A stretch of 33,367 bases of DNA from Clostridiales bacterium UBA6114 (GTDB taxonomy: Bacteria; Bacillota; Clostridia; Oscillospirales; Butyricicoccaceae): the NCBI GenBank assembly GCA_002423435.1, contig DIWE01000029.1, positions 1 through 33,367 of the forward strand. Reading direction: 5' to 3'. The notes beneath the pieces were generated by a model. That model had not been told where the DNA came from, did not search any database, and saw only the letters and a program-made list of their open reading frames with translations. Every line of letters begins with the position of its first letter. Within the stretch, counting starts at the first letter, position 1. Below are positions 6,604-14,011 of this stretch, in pieces. Both the position numbers and the translations under genes were made by a program.

Positions 6604-8688
6604 ATGGCCAAGCTCGTCATCGTCGAATCGCCGGCAAAGGCAAAAACGATTGCAAAATACTTGGGCAGCGGATATCAGGTGAAAGCATCGATGGGGCATC
6701 TCCGGGACCTGCCGAAAAAAAAGCTCGGGGTGGATATCGAGGGGGGGTTTATCCCCCAATACATCCCGATTGAAGATAAGGATAAAGTGATCAACGAGTT
6801 AAAACAGGCGGCCGAGGCAAGCGATTTCGTCTATCTCGCAACCGACCCGGACCGGGAAGGCGAGGCGATATCCTGGCATTTGAAGGAGCTTCTCGGCTTA
6901 AGCGATGATACGACAAAACGGATCACGTTCAACGAGATCACGGCGAAGGGGGTAAGGTCGGGGATCGAAGCCCCGCGCGCGATCGACGAAAAGCTGGTCG
7001 ACTCCCAGCAGACGAGGCGCATACTCGACCGCATCGTCGGCTACAAGCTTTCGCCGTTTTTGTGGAGAAAGGTGCAGCGCGGGCTGTCGGCCGGGCGCGT
7101 GCAGTCGGTGGTCACGCGGCTGATCGTCGACCGCGAGCGCGAAATCAGGAATTTTACGCCGAAGGAATACTGGACGATTGCGGCGCTGCTCGCGTCCGGC
7201 GACTCTAAGTTCCAGGCGTCCTTTCACGGCGACGCCAAAGGCAAAATCGAATTAAAGAGCAAGGAGGACGCCGACCGCGTCCTGTCCGCCGTCGGGGAGG
7301 ATAAATTCATCGTCGGCGCGATCAGGGAATCGGAAAAAAAGCGCTCCCCGGCGCCGCCCTTCATCACCTCGACCCTGCAGCAGGAGGCGTCGCGAAAGCT
7401 CAACATGACGTCCAAGCGCACGATGTCGATCGCGCAGGAGCTGTATGAGGGCGTCGAGCTCAAGGAGCAGGGCCTGACCGGCCTGATCACCTATATGAGA
7501 ACCGACTCGACCCGCCTGTCGGACGAGGCGCTGGACGCCGCGCGCGGCTATATCAAGGAGCGTTTCGGCGCGCAGTACGTCCCGCAAAAGACGCGGTTTT
7601 ACAAAACGAAAAGCGGCGCGCAGGACGCCCACGAGGCGATCCGGCCCACCGATCCCGCGCTTTCGCCCGACGCTGTGAAAAAAAGCCTGACGCCCGACCA
7701 GTTTAAGCTGTATAAGCTGATCTGGTCGCGCTTTGTCGCCTGCCAGATGGCGGACGCCCTTTACGACACGGTTTCGGTCGACATCGCGGCCGGCGGCTAT
7801 ATCTTCAAGGCAAACGGAAGGACGCTCAAGTTCGCGGGCTTTACAGCGGTTTACGAAGAGAGCCGGGACGAGGAGAAAAGCGACGACGAGGGCGCGCTGC
7901 CCCCGCTTTCCGAGGGCGCCGCGCTGAAAGCGGAAAAGATCGAGCCGGAGCAGCATTTCACCCAGCCGCCGGGAAGGTACACGGAGGCGTCGCTGATCCG
8001 CGAGATGGAGGAAAAGGGGGTCGGGCGCCCGAGCACCTACGCCCCGATCATCTCGACGATCTTAAACCGCGAATATGTGGTCAAGGAGCAGAAAAGCTTA
8101 AAGCCGACCGCGCTCGGGGAAGCGGTCACCGACCTGATGCTCGACAAATTCAACGACATCGTCGACGTCAAGTTCACGGCGAAAATGGAAGACGAGCTCG
8201 ACAGCATCGTCGCGGGCAAATCCGACTATAAAAAGATGCTCGAGGATTTTTACGGCAATTTCGCCGAGGAGCTTTCACAGGCGGAAAAGGACCTCGAGAA
8301 AAAGCGGATCAAGGTGGTCGAGGAAAGCGACGTCACCTGCGAGCTGTGCGGCAGGAAAATGGTGATAAAGCAGGGTCCGTTCGGCAAATTCCTCGCCTGC
8401 CCCGGCTACCCCGAATGCAAGAACACTAAGCCGATCACGGAGGATACGGGCGTTTTGTGCCCGCTCTGCGGCGCGCGTGTGCTGAAAAGAAAATCAAAGA
8501 GCGGGTATAGCTATTACGGCTGCGAAAAGGGCCCCGCCTGCAAGTTCATGACCTGGGACAAACCGACGACAAAAACCTGCCCGAAGTGCGGCAAGGCGGT
8601 TTTCAAGCGGTACACCAAGGAAGAAAAAAAGAACCTCTGCTTAGACCCCGCGTGCGGCTGGGAAGAGGAGCTTAAAAAGAAGAAATGA
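6604..8688 (+). CDS. topA: DNA topoisomerase I (type IA)
   Basis: Relaxes negative supercoils by transient single-strand cleavage. The N-terminal TOPRIM domain shows E8 (IVESPAKAKTIAKYLG) and DPDREGEA at 81-88. The catalytic tyrosine is Y297 in ITYMRTDSTRLS. The active-site block RILDRIVGYKLSPFLWRKV is intact. The C-terminus has three four-cysteine zinc ribbons beginning CELCGRKM, CPLCGARV and CPKCGKAV. The total of 695 residues is usual. AGGAGG at 6588-6593 serves the ATG at 6604; a TTG at 6601 is the less likely alternative. It follows dprA by 42 bp and its last codons overlap the trmFO start (ATGA), which implies coupled translation. Confidence 0.97.
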   Translation: MAKLVIVESPAKAKTIAKYLGSGYQVKASMGHLRDLPKKKLGVDIEGGFIPQYIPIEDKDKVINELKQAAEASDFVYLATDPDREGEAISWHLKELLGLSDDTTKRITFNEITAKGVRSGIEAPRAIDEKLVDSQQTRRILDRIVGYKLSPFLWRKVQRGLSAGRVQSVVTRLIVDREREIRNFTPKEYWTIAALLASGDSKFQASFHGDAKGKIELKSKEDADRVLSAVGEDKFIVGAIRESEKKRSPAPPFITSTLQQEASRKLNMTSKRTMSIAQELYEGVELKEQGLTGLITYMRTDSTRLSDEALDAARGYIKERFGAQYVPQKTRFYKTKSGAQDAHEAIRPTDPALSPDAVKKSLTPDQFKLYKLIWSRFVACQMADALYDTVSVDIAAGGYIFKANGRTLKFAGFTAVYEESRDEEKSDDEGALPPLSEGAALKAEKIEPEQHFTQPPGRYTEASLIREMEEKGVGRPSTYAPIISTILNREYVVKEQKSLKPTALGEAVTDLMLDKFNDIVDVKFTAKMEDELDSIVAGKSDYKKMLEDFYGNFAEELSQAEKDLEKKRIKVVEESDVTCELCGRKMVIKQGPFGKFLACPGYPECKNTKPITEDTGVLCPLCGARVLKRKSKSGYSYYGCEKGPACKFMTWDKPTTKTCPKCGKAVFKRYTKEEKKNLCLDPACGWEEELKKKK

Positions 8689-9998
8689 CGATAAACGTGA
8701 TCGGCGCCGGACTCGCCGGGTGCGAGGCGTCCTATCAGCTCGCGAAAAGCAATGTCCGCGTCAGGCTGTTTGAAATGAAGCCCTCGAAGCTGTCGCCCGC
8801 GCACAAAAGCCCCGATTTTTCCGAGCTCGTCTGTTCGAATTCCTTTCGCTCGGACGAGCTTACAAATGCCTGCGGGCTCTTAAAGGAGGAGCTGCGGCGC
8901 CTGGACTCCCTGATCATGGGCTGCGCGATGGAAACGAGGGTCAAGGCCGGCGGCGCGCTCGCCGTCGACCGCGGCGCGTTTTCCGCCGCCGTCACGGCGG
9001 CGGTCAAAAGCAATCCGCTGATCGAGGTAGTCCCGGAAGAGGTGACCGAGATTCCGGACGGCCTTACGATTATCGCGACCGGGCCGCTTACCTCCGACGC
9101 GCTCGCCGGGGTGATCGGGAGTCTTACGGGAAATGAAGCCCTCCATTTTTACGACGCCGCGGCGCCCCTTGTGACATATGAAAGCGTTGATCTCGGAAGC
9201 GCCTTCTTCGCGTCCCGCTACTTAAAGGGAGAGGGCGACGACTATATAAACTGCCCGATGGACAGGGAGGAATACGACGCCTTTGTCGACGCGCTGACCG
9301 GGGCCGAGGAGGCGCCGGTGCACGGCTTTGAGGACGCTCTGGTCTTCGAGGGGTGCATGCCGGTCGAGGTGATGGCGCGAAGAGGCCGCGACACGCTGCG
9401 CTACGGCCCGTTAAAGCCGGTCGGGCTCCGGGACCCCCGCACGGGGCGGGAGCCGTACGCCGTCGTCCAGCTGCGGCGTGACAACGCGTCGGGGAGCCTT
9501 TACAATATGGTCGGGTTCCAGACCCACCTGAAATTTCCCGAGCAGCGGCGGGTTTTTTCCATGATCCCGGCGCTTAAAAACGCGGAGTTTGCGCGCTACG
9601 GCGTGATGCACCGAAATTCCTACATCGATTCCCCGCGCCTGCTCGACGGCTTTTACCGCTTAAAGGCGAGGCCGGAGCTTTTTTTCGCCGGGCAGATCAC
9701 GGGGGTCGAGGGCTACGTCGAGTCGACGGCCTCCGGGTTTTACGCGGGCGTATCCGCGAGCCGGATCGCAAACGGCCTTTCGCCCGTCGCGTTTCCGCCG
9801 GAAACGGCGGTCGGCGCGCTCGCGGCCTACATAAGCGACGCGACGGTGCCAAAATTCCAGCCGATGAACATCAATTTCGGGATCATAGCGCCGCTTTTGC
9901 ATCGGGTAAAGGGAAAACGGGCGAAAAACCTCGCCGTATCGGAGCGGTCGCTTGCGATCATCGAGTCGATAAAAAAAGAGCTGTTCAGCGGCGAATAG
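8685..9998 (+). CDS. trmFO: Folate/FAD-dependent tRNA (uracil-54-C5)-methyltransferase
   Basis: Makes ribothymidine at position 54 of tRNA, using methylene-tetrahydrofolate and FADH2. The N-terminus is an FAD-binding Rossmann motif (INVIGAGLAGCEASYQLA). The TrmFO signature SELVCSNSFRSDELTNACGLLKEE contains C50, which corresponds to a conserved reactive cysteine of the family. FEGCMPVEVMARRGRDTLRYGPLKPVG and the C-terminal GQITGVEGYVESTASGFYAG blocks are present. The 437-residue length is normal. The ATG overlaps the topA stop by 4 bp. topA-trmFO is a conserved Firmicute pair; here plsX follows after 36 bp instead of the xerC/clpQY/codY genes seen in Bacillus. Confidence 0.97.
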   Translation: MTINVIGAGLAGCEASYQLAKSNVRVRLFEMKPSKLSPAHKSPDFSELVCSNSFRSDELTNACGLLKEELRRLDSLIMGCAMETRVKAGGALAVDRGAFSAAVTAAVKSNPLIEVVPEEVTEIPDGLTIIATGPLTSDALAGVIGSLTGNEALHFYDAAAPLVTYESVDLGSAFFASRYLKGEGDDYINCPMDREEYDAFVDALTGAEEAPVHGFEDALVFEGCMPVEVMARRGRDTLRYGPLKPVGLRDPRTGREPYAVVQLRRDNASGSLYNMVGFQTHLKFPEQRRVFSMIPALKNAEFARYGVMHRNSYIDSPRLLDGFYRLKARPELFFAGQITGVEGYVESTASGFYAGVSASRIANGLSPVAFPPETAVGALAAYISDATVPKFQPMNINFGIIAPLLHRVKGKRAKNLAVSERSLAIIESIKKELFSGE

Positions 9999-10034
9999 CC
10001 GGAGCATGATATGAAATAAGCGGAGGTGAACCCC

Positions 10035-11090
10035 ATGCAAGAACAGGATACCAAGGAAAAACGCGTCCGGATCATCGTCGACGCAATGGGCGGCGACAAC
10101 GCGCCGGGAGAGATTGTGAAGGGGGCGGTCCTCGCCCTGCGGGAATTGCCGGTCGACATTACCCTCGTCGGCAAAGAGGACATCATCCGAAAGCTCCTCC
10201 GGGAGGAGGGCTGCGGCGAAGACGGGATGACCGTCGTAAACGCGACCGAGGAGGTGCTGATGGAGGACAACCCCTCGTCCGTTTTAAGGGAGAAGAAGGA
10301 TTCGTCAATGGGCGTCGCCTTAAGGCTTTTAAGCGAGGATAAGGGCGACGCGCTCGTCTCGGCGGGCTCGACCGGCGCGCTTTTGACGGGTGGGACCCTT
10401 TTTGTCAAACGGATCAGGGGGATCAGGCGCGCGGCGCTCGCGCCCGTAATCCCGACAAAGGGCGGCGGCGCGCTCCTGATCGACTGCGGCGCAAACGTCG
10501 AATGCACGCCGGAGTACCTTCTCCAATTCGCGTTTATGGGATATTTCTACGCAAAACGCCATATGGGGATCGAAAACCCGAGGGTCGGCCTTGTAAACAT
10601 CGGGACGGAGGAGACAAAGGGAACGCCCCTTTACCGGGAAACATACGCCCTTCTCAAAAAAGCGAAGGAGGAGGGGACGATCAACTTTGTCGGGAACATC
10701 GAGGGCCGCGATATCGTCGAGGGCGGCGCCGACGTCATATTGTGCGACGGGTTTACCGGCAACGTCGTCCTAAAGACGATCGAGGGCGTCGGGATGTTTT
10801 TCGTCGGCGAGATGAAGAAGATATTCAAGCAGTCGTTTAAGACGAAAATCGCGGCATTGCTGGTCAAATCCGGGCTTTACGGATTTAAGAAGATGCTCGA
10901 CTACAGGGAGACGGGCGGCGCGCCCCTTTTAGGGCTGGCAAAGCCGGTCATCAAGGCGCACGGCTCGTCGGACGCCTATTCGTTCGAGAGCGCGATCAAA
11001 CAGGCCGCCATTTACGTAAATTCCGACATCATCCGGGACATCACCGGCCATATGGGCAGCATGACGGTAAATACGGAGCAAAACGGATAG
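10035..11090 (+). CDS. plsX: Phosphate acyltransferase PlsX
   Basis: Converts acyl-ACP and phosphate to acyl-phosphate, the donor for PlsY in phospholipid synthesis; it is peripheral to the membrane. The opening motif VRIIVDAMGGDNAPGEIVKGA and the block ALVSAGSTGALLTGGTLFVKRI are typical, as are LIDCGANVECTPEYLLQFA and VLCDGFTGNV-type text. The frame is open from a GTG at 10026, but that GTG lies inside the GGAGGTGA ribosome site, so the ATG at 10035 (351 residues) is the start. It follows trmFO by 36 bp. acpP, the substrate carrier, lies just downstream behind its own promoter. Confidence 0.96.
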   Translation: MQEQDTKEKRVRIIVDAMGGDNAPGEIVKGAVLALRELPVDITLVGKEDIIRKLLREEGCGEDGMTVVNATEEVLMEDNPSSVLREKKDSSMGVALRLLSEDKGDALVSAGSTGALLTGGTLFVKRIRGIRRAALAPVIPTKGGGALLIDCGANVECTPEYLLQFAFMGYFYAKRHMGIENPRVGLVNIGTEETKGTPLYRETYALLKKAKEEGTINFVGNIEGRDIVEGGADVILCDGFTGNVVLKTIEGVGMFFVGEMKKIFKQSFKTKIAALLVKSGLYGFKKMLDYRETGGAPLLGLAKPVIKAHGSSDAYSFESAIKQAAIYVNSDIIRDITGHMGSMTVNTEQNG

Positions 11091-11098
11091 AATATGTA

Positions 11099-11127
11099 TT
11101 GACACTGCATCACTTTCAGAATATGAT
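11099..11127 (+). promoter_or_regulatory. SigA promoter of acpP
   Basis: TTGACA (11099-11104), a 17-bp spacer and TATGAT (11122-11127). It begins 9 bp after the plsX stop and would let acpP and rnc be expressed more strongly than the upstream operon. Confidence 0.85.
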
Positions 11128-11171
11128 AAATAGGAAAAATTCCATATGATCTTTTCCGGGAGGTGAATGAT

Positions 11172-11408
11172 GTGATTTATGAGAGGCTTCTGCAGCTCAT
11201 CACGGAGCAATTCAGCGTCGACGGCGATACCATAACAGAAGAGACCTCTTTTATGGAGGATTTAAATGCCGATTCTCTCGACCTCGTCGAGCTGATGATG
11301 TCGATTGAAGAGGAGTTTGATTTGGGCGAAATCGAAGACGATTCGCTCGACAAGATTAAAACCGTGGGAGATGCCGTCAAATTCGTCAAGGACCGCGTCG
11401 AACCGTAA
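11172..11408 (+). CDS. acpP: Acyl carrier protein
   Basis: Carries growing acyl chains on a 4'-phosphopantetheine arm in fatty acid synthesis. It is a small, very acidic four-helix protein. The attachment motif is LNADSLDLVELMM with the modified serine at S35. GGGAGGTGA at 11159 onward favours the GTG at 11172 (78 residues); a GTG at 11163 lies within that ribosome site. It sits between plsX and rnc as in many Firmicutes, but fabD and fabG are not between them here. Confidence 0.95.
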   Translation: MIYERLLQLITEQFSVDGDTITEETSFMEDLNADSLDLVELMMSIEEEFDLGEIEDDSLDKIKTVGDAVKFVKDRVEP

Positions 11409-11482
11409 GAGGATATAGGAAAGAGAAGCCCTTTTGCCGGGTGCCGTACCGCATAAAGATTTTGCCATGATGACCGGAGCCG

Positions 11483-11504
11483 GACATTTTTTGCGAAAAA
11501 TGTC
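11483..11504 (+). repeat. Perfect hairpin in the rnc leader
   Basis: Arms GACATTTTT (11483-11491) and 11496-11504 pair perfectly over 9 bp with a TGCG loop, about 70 bp before the rnc start in the 163-bp acpP-rnc gap. It might be a regulatory stem or a short palindromic repeat. Confidence 0.55.
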
Positions 11505-11571
11505 GATTATGCCCGCCGAATGGACTTTATGGACGCCCGGAAAGAGGGCCTTTCGTATAAGGTTTACGATT

Positions 11572-12258
11572 ATGAGTATACTTGAAAAAACAATTAAATA
11601 CACCTTCCGGCACCGCGAGTTTTTAATGACCGCCCTGACGCACAGCTCCTACGCAAACGAAAACCGCTGTAAAAAGCTCCAGTCCAACGAGCGGCTGGAG
11701 TTTTTGGGGGACAGCGTGCTCGGCTTTTTATGCGCCGACTATCTTTTAAAGGCGCATCCCGAGTACTGCGAGGGCCGGCTTACAAAGCTCAGGGCCGCCA
11801 TCGTCTGCGAGCAGGCGCTTTTTGAGGTGGCCGAGCGGGTCGGGCTTAAAGAGCACCTGCTCTTAGGGTGCGGCGAGGAGGCGAGCGGGGGCAGGTCCCG
11901 GCCTTCGATCCTCGCCGACGCCGTCGAATCGCTGCTCGCCGCGATCTTTTTAGACGGCGGGATCGACGCGGCCAGAAGCTTCGCGATGGAGTTTATCATC
12001 CTCGAGCAGGAAAAGCTCGCGGTGACGGGCTGCGCCTTTAAGGACTACAAGACGGTTTTGCAGGAGATCGTGCAAAAAAGCAGGGAAGAGATCTTAAGCT
12101 ACCGCGTCAAATCCGAGGAAGGCCCGGACCACGACAAAACGTTTACGGTCGAGCTCCTTTTAAATTCGAATGTTTTTTCCGAGGGAAAGGGGCGCAGCAA
12201 GAAGGAAGCCGAGCAGATGGCGGCAAAAGAGGCCCTTTCGCTGATGGGGCAGGGATGA
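11572..12258 (+). CDS. rnc: Ribonuclease III
   Basis: Cleaves double-stranded RNA in rRNA precursor processing and mRNA turnover. The frame opens at 11434, but family alignment and length favour the ATG at 11572, giving 228 residues starting SILEKTIKYTFRH; AAGG lies about 9 bases upstream. The catalytic motif ERLEFLGDSVLGF carries E40 and D47, and ADAVESLLAAIFLDGG supplies the second acidic pair. The C-terminal double-stranded RNA-binding domain starts around DYKTVLQEIVQKS and ends KKEAEQMAAKEALSLM. The stop overlaps the next start (ATGA), so the radical SAM gene is coupled to it. Confidence 0.96.
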   Translation: MSILEKTIKYTFRHREFLMTALTHSSYANENRCKKLQSNERLEFLGDSVLGFLCADYLLKAHPEYCEGRLTKLRAAIVCEQALFEVAERVGLKEHLLLGCGEEASGGRSRPSILADAVESLLAAIFLDGGIDAARSFAMEFIILEQEKLAVTGCAFKDYKTVLQEIVQKSREEILSYRVKSEEGPDHDKTFTVELLLNSNVFSEGKGRSKKEAEQMAAKEALSLMGQG

Positions 12259-13265
12259 AGCGTTCCATTATCCCGATCTTCGTGCCCCATCTCGGCTGCC
12301 CGCACGAGTGCGTGTTCTGCAACCAGCGGAAAATCGCCGGAACGCAACGCGCCCCCTCGCCCGGCGAGGTCCGGGCGCTGATCGAAGAGGGGCTTTGCGC
12401 ATCGGGGAAATCCCCTGAAATCGCCTTTTACGGCGGAAGCTTTACCGCGGTCGACAGATCGCTCCAGGAGGCCCTTTTAGACGCGGCGCACCCGTATGTG
12501 CGCTCCGGCCGGGTTTCGAGCATCCGGGTTTCGACGCGGCCCGACTGTATCGACGGCGATATTCTCGCCATACTCAAAGGGTATGGCGTCGCGACGATCG
12601 AGCTCGGCGCGCAGTCGACGGACGACGATGTATTGAAGCGGTCGGGAAGGGGACATACCGCAAGGGATATCGCGGATGCCGCAAATCAGGTCAAGGACGC
12701 GGGGCTTTTGCTGATTTTGCAGCTGATGTGCGGCCTGCCGGGCGACACGAGGGAGAAGGACGTAAACTCGGCGAAAGAGGCGGCGGCGCTTAAACCCGAC
12801 GGGGCGCGGATCTATCCGGTCGTCGTCCTGAGGGACACCGCCTTATACGAGCGGTACCGGGACGGAAGCTATGTTCCGCTCGGCATCGAGGAAGCCGCGT
12901 CTGTCGCCTCCGACATGCTGGAGGTTTTCGAGGACGCCGGCATCCCGGTGATCCGGATCGGCTTAAACCCGACGGAGGAGCTCTCAAACGGCGCGGCGGC
13001 CGCCGGTGCCTACCATCCGGCGCTCGGGGAGATGACGAGGTCGCGGCTTTACTTCAAACGGGCCCTGGGCCTTTTGTCGGGGGCGTCCCTCCTGGAAGCG
13101 GTCTTCGGGGTAAATCCGTCCTGCATATCCCTGATGGTCGGGCAGAAGCGGGAAAACATCATGAAGCTTCAAGAGCTTTTCCCCGGCGTCCGGTTCAAAA
13201 TAAAACCGGCGGAGGTCCCGCCGGGAAGGGTAATCTTATTGGAAAACGAAAGCAAAACACGGTAA
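12255..13265 (+). CDS. Radical SAM protein, Elp3/YhcC-like, unknown substrate
   Basis: A likely [4Fe-4S]/S-adenosylmethionine radical enzyme of 336 residues. The cluster motif is CPHECVFC (C15, C19, C22), followed by QRKIAGTQ. EIAFYGGSFTAVD resembles the glycine-rich SAM-contact strand. The block IRVSTRPDCIDGDIL, and later IELGAQSTDDDVLKRSGRGH, match the Elp3-like radical SAM family found between rnc and smc in many Clostridia. The reaction is not established from sequence. Its ATG overlaps the rnc stop by 4 bp. No smc follows; a strong terminator ends the operon here. Confidence 0.88.
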   Translation: MKRSIIPIFVPHLGCPHECVFCNQRKIAGTQRAPSPGEVRALIEEGLCASGKSPEIAFYGGSFTAVDRSLQEALLDAAHPYVRSGRVSSIRVSTRPDCIDGDILAILKGYGVATIELGAQSTDDDVLKRSGRGHTARDIADAANQVKDAGLLLILQLMCGLPGDTREKDVNSAKEAAALKPDGARIYPVVVLRDTALYERYRDGSYVPLGIEEAASVASDMLEVFEDAGIPVIRIGLNPTEELSNGAAAAGAYHPALGEMTRSRLYFKRALGLLSGASLLEAVFGVNPSCISLMVGQKRENIMKLQELFPGVRFKIKPAEVPPGRVILLENESKTR

Positions 13266-13312
13266 AGGTTCATGCCGTATCTCGTCGGCAGAAGCCCGAT
13301 ACCGTTTTTTTA
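13258..13312 (+). terminator. Terminator ending the dprA-rnc-radical SAM operon
   Basis: An imperfect long stem (outer ACGGTA/TACCGT, inner TGCCG/CGGCA with a TTC/GAA extension) is followed by TTTTTTTATTATTTTT. It overlaps the last codons of the radical SAM gene and directly abuts the convergent XRE gene. Confidence 0.75.
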
Positions 13313-13534
13313 TTATTTTTTCTTATCATAAGTCATGTCGTTCGTTCTCCCCAAGATATAATCGACGCTGCATTTATAATAATCGGCCAGAATAGTTAAA
13401 AAGCGGCTGGGAATTTCGCGTTTGCCTGTTTCGTAAGTGCTGTAAACGCGCTGGTCGATTCCCAGCAAAGCGGCAATCTCAGTTTGTGTTCTGTCAGTGT
13501 CTTCCCGTAAATCTTTTAGCCGCGGATAATACAT
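13313..13534 (-). CDS. XRE-family helix-turn-helix regulator
   Basis: A small DNA-binding repressor of 73 residues. The helix-turn-helix is clear: LKDLREDTDRTQTEIAALLG, then IDQRVYSTYETGKREIPSR, and a C-terminal segment LADYYKCSVDYILGRTND common in Cro/C1-type regulators. The frame opens at 13570, but GAGGTGAT at the correct distance selects the ATG at 13534. It is transcribed away from the 100-residue unknown gene. The gap between them carries two copies of an inverted repeat that it probably binds, so it likely controls both genes. It has no partner domain; an antitoxin-like or phage-remnant origin is possible but unproven. Confidence 0.9.
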   Translation of the reverse strand: MYYPRLKDLREDTDRTQTEIAALLGIDQRVYSTYETGKREIPSRFLTILADYYKCSVDYILGRTNDMTYDKKK

Positions 13535-13562
13535 AATCATCACCTCTGCCAAATCATAACCT

Positions 13563-13603
13563 ACTATCAAAAGATAGTATTGATTTTACTATCAATCGAT
13601 AGT
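13563..13603. promoter_or_regulatory. Double operator ACTATC-N4-GATAGT
   Basis: Two 16-bp inverted repeats, at 13563-13578 and 13588-13603, share arms ACTATC/GATAGT with different four-base centres, and lie 25 bp apart centre to centre. The second is extended to TTTTACTATC/GATAGTAAAA. They lie between the divergent XRE and unknown genes. The right copy overlaps a plus-strand promoter, which fits repression. Confidence 0.8.
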
Positions 13604-13608
13604 AAAAT
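13580..13608 (+). promoter_or_regulatory. Promoter of the 100-residue unknown gene
   Basis: TTGATT (13580-13585), a 17-bp spacer and TAAAAT (13603-13608). Operator copy two fills the spacer, so a bound XRE protein would block polymerase. Confidence 0.65.
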
Positions 13609-13629
13609 TATTTTAGGAGGTGATAATGT

Positions 13630-13932
13630 ATGCCCGACTACAACCTGAAAACAGCCGTCCCATGGCGGGATGTACTGCGCGTGCTCCAGTGGCACCTGAA
13701 AATGAGAATCCGGGATTACAGGCAATACGGTGACCTGCCGGACGGAGTCTGGCGAAGGAGACTCATAGAGGACGCCCGGCAGGGCGTGGAGGAAAGCTGC
13801 CGGACGTACAGCGCCGTGCGTAAGTTTCTGGGGTACCATTCGAAAACGGCGGTGTTGCGCGAAGCGCTCGAAATTATGCAAAATACACCCGAAATACCGC
13901 CGGAGCCGCATGAAGAAAAGGCTAACACTTAA
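13630..13932 (+). CDS. Small hypothetical protein beside the XRE regulator
   Basis: A 100-residue soluble basic protein that I do not recognise. The ATG at 13630 has an ideal AGGAGGTGAT ribosome site; the ATG at 13626 is out of frame. The chain looks helical, with many Arg and Trp residues (WRDVLRVLQWHLKMRIRDYRQYG, WRRRLIEDARQGVEESCRTY), and ends in a proline-rich acidic tail. It has no signal peptide or membrane segment. The divergent, operator-linked arrangement suggests that the XRE protein controls it. Toxin-like or mobile-element cargo are both possible; nothing in the sequence decides. Confidence 0.75.
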   Translation: MPDYNLKTAVPWRDVLRVLQWHLKMRIRDYRQYGDLPDGVWRRRLIEDARQGVEESCRTYSAVRKFLGYHSKTAVLREALEIMQNTPEIPPEPHEEKANT

Positions 13933-13950
13933 GCCGCCTTTTCCATAACG

Positions 13951-14010
13951 AATAAAAAAAGAAGGGGCCTTCAAAACGGTTTTGCAAACCGGAATGACTG
14001 CCCCTTCTTT
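13951..14010 (-). terminator. Terminator of the parE-parC operon
   Basis: Arms AAAGAAGGGGC (13958-13968) and 14000-14010 form a perfect 11-bp stem, with an inner CGGTTT/AAACCG stem. On the minus strand it is followed by a T-rich tail (TTTTTTTATT). It may also catch plus-strand transcripts from the small unknown gene. Confidence 0.85.
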
Positions 14011-14011
14011 G

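Noticed and set aside
7252..7956. 234-residue minus-strand frame within topA
   Set aside because: Shadow of topA; no family features, and topA is intact with all motifs.
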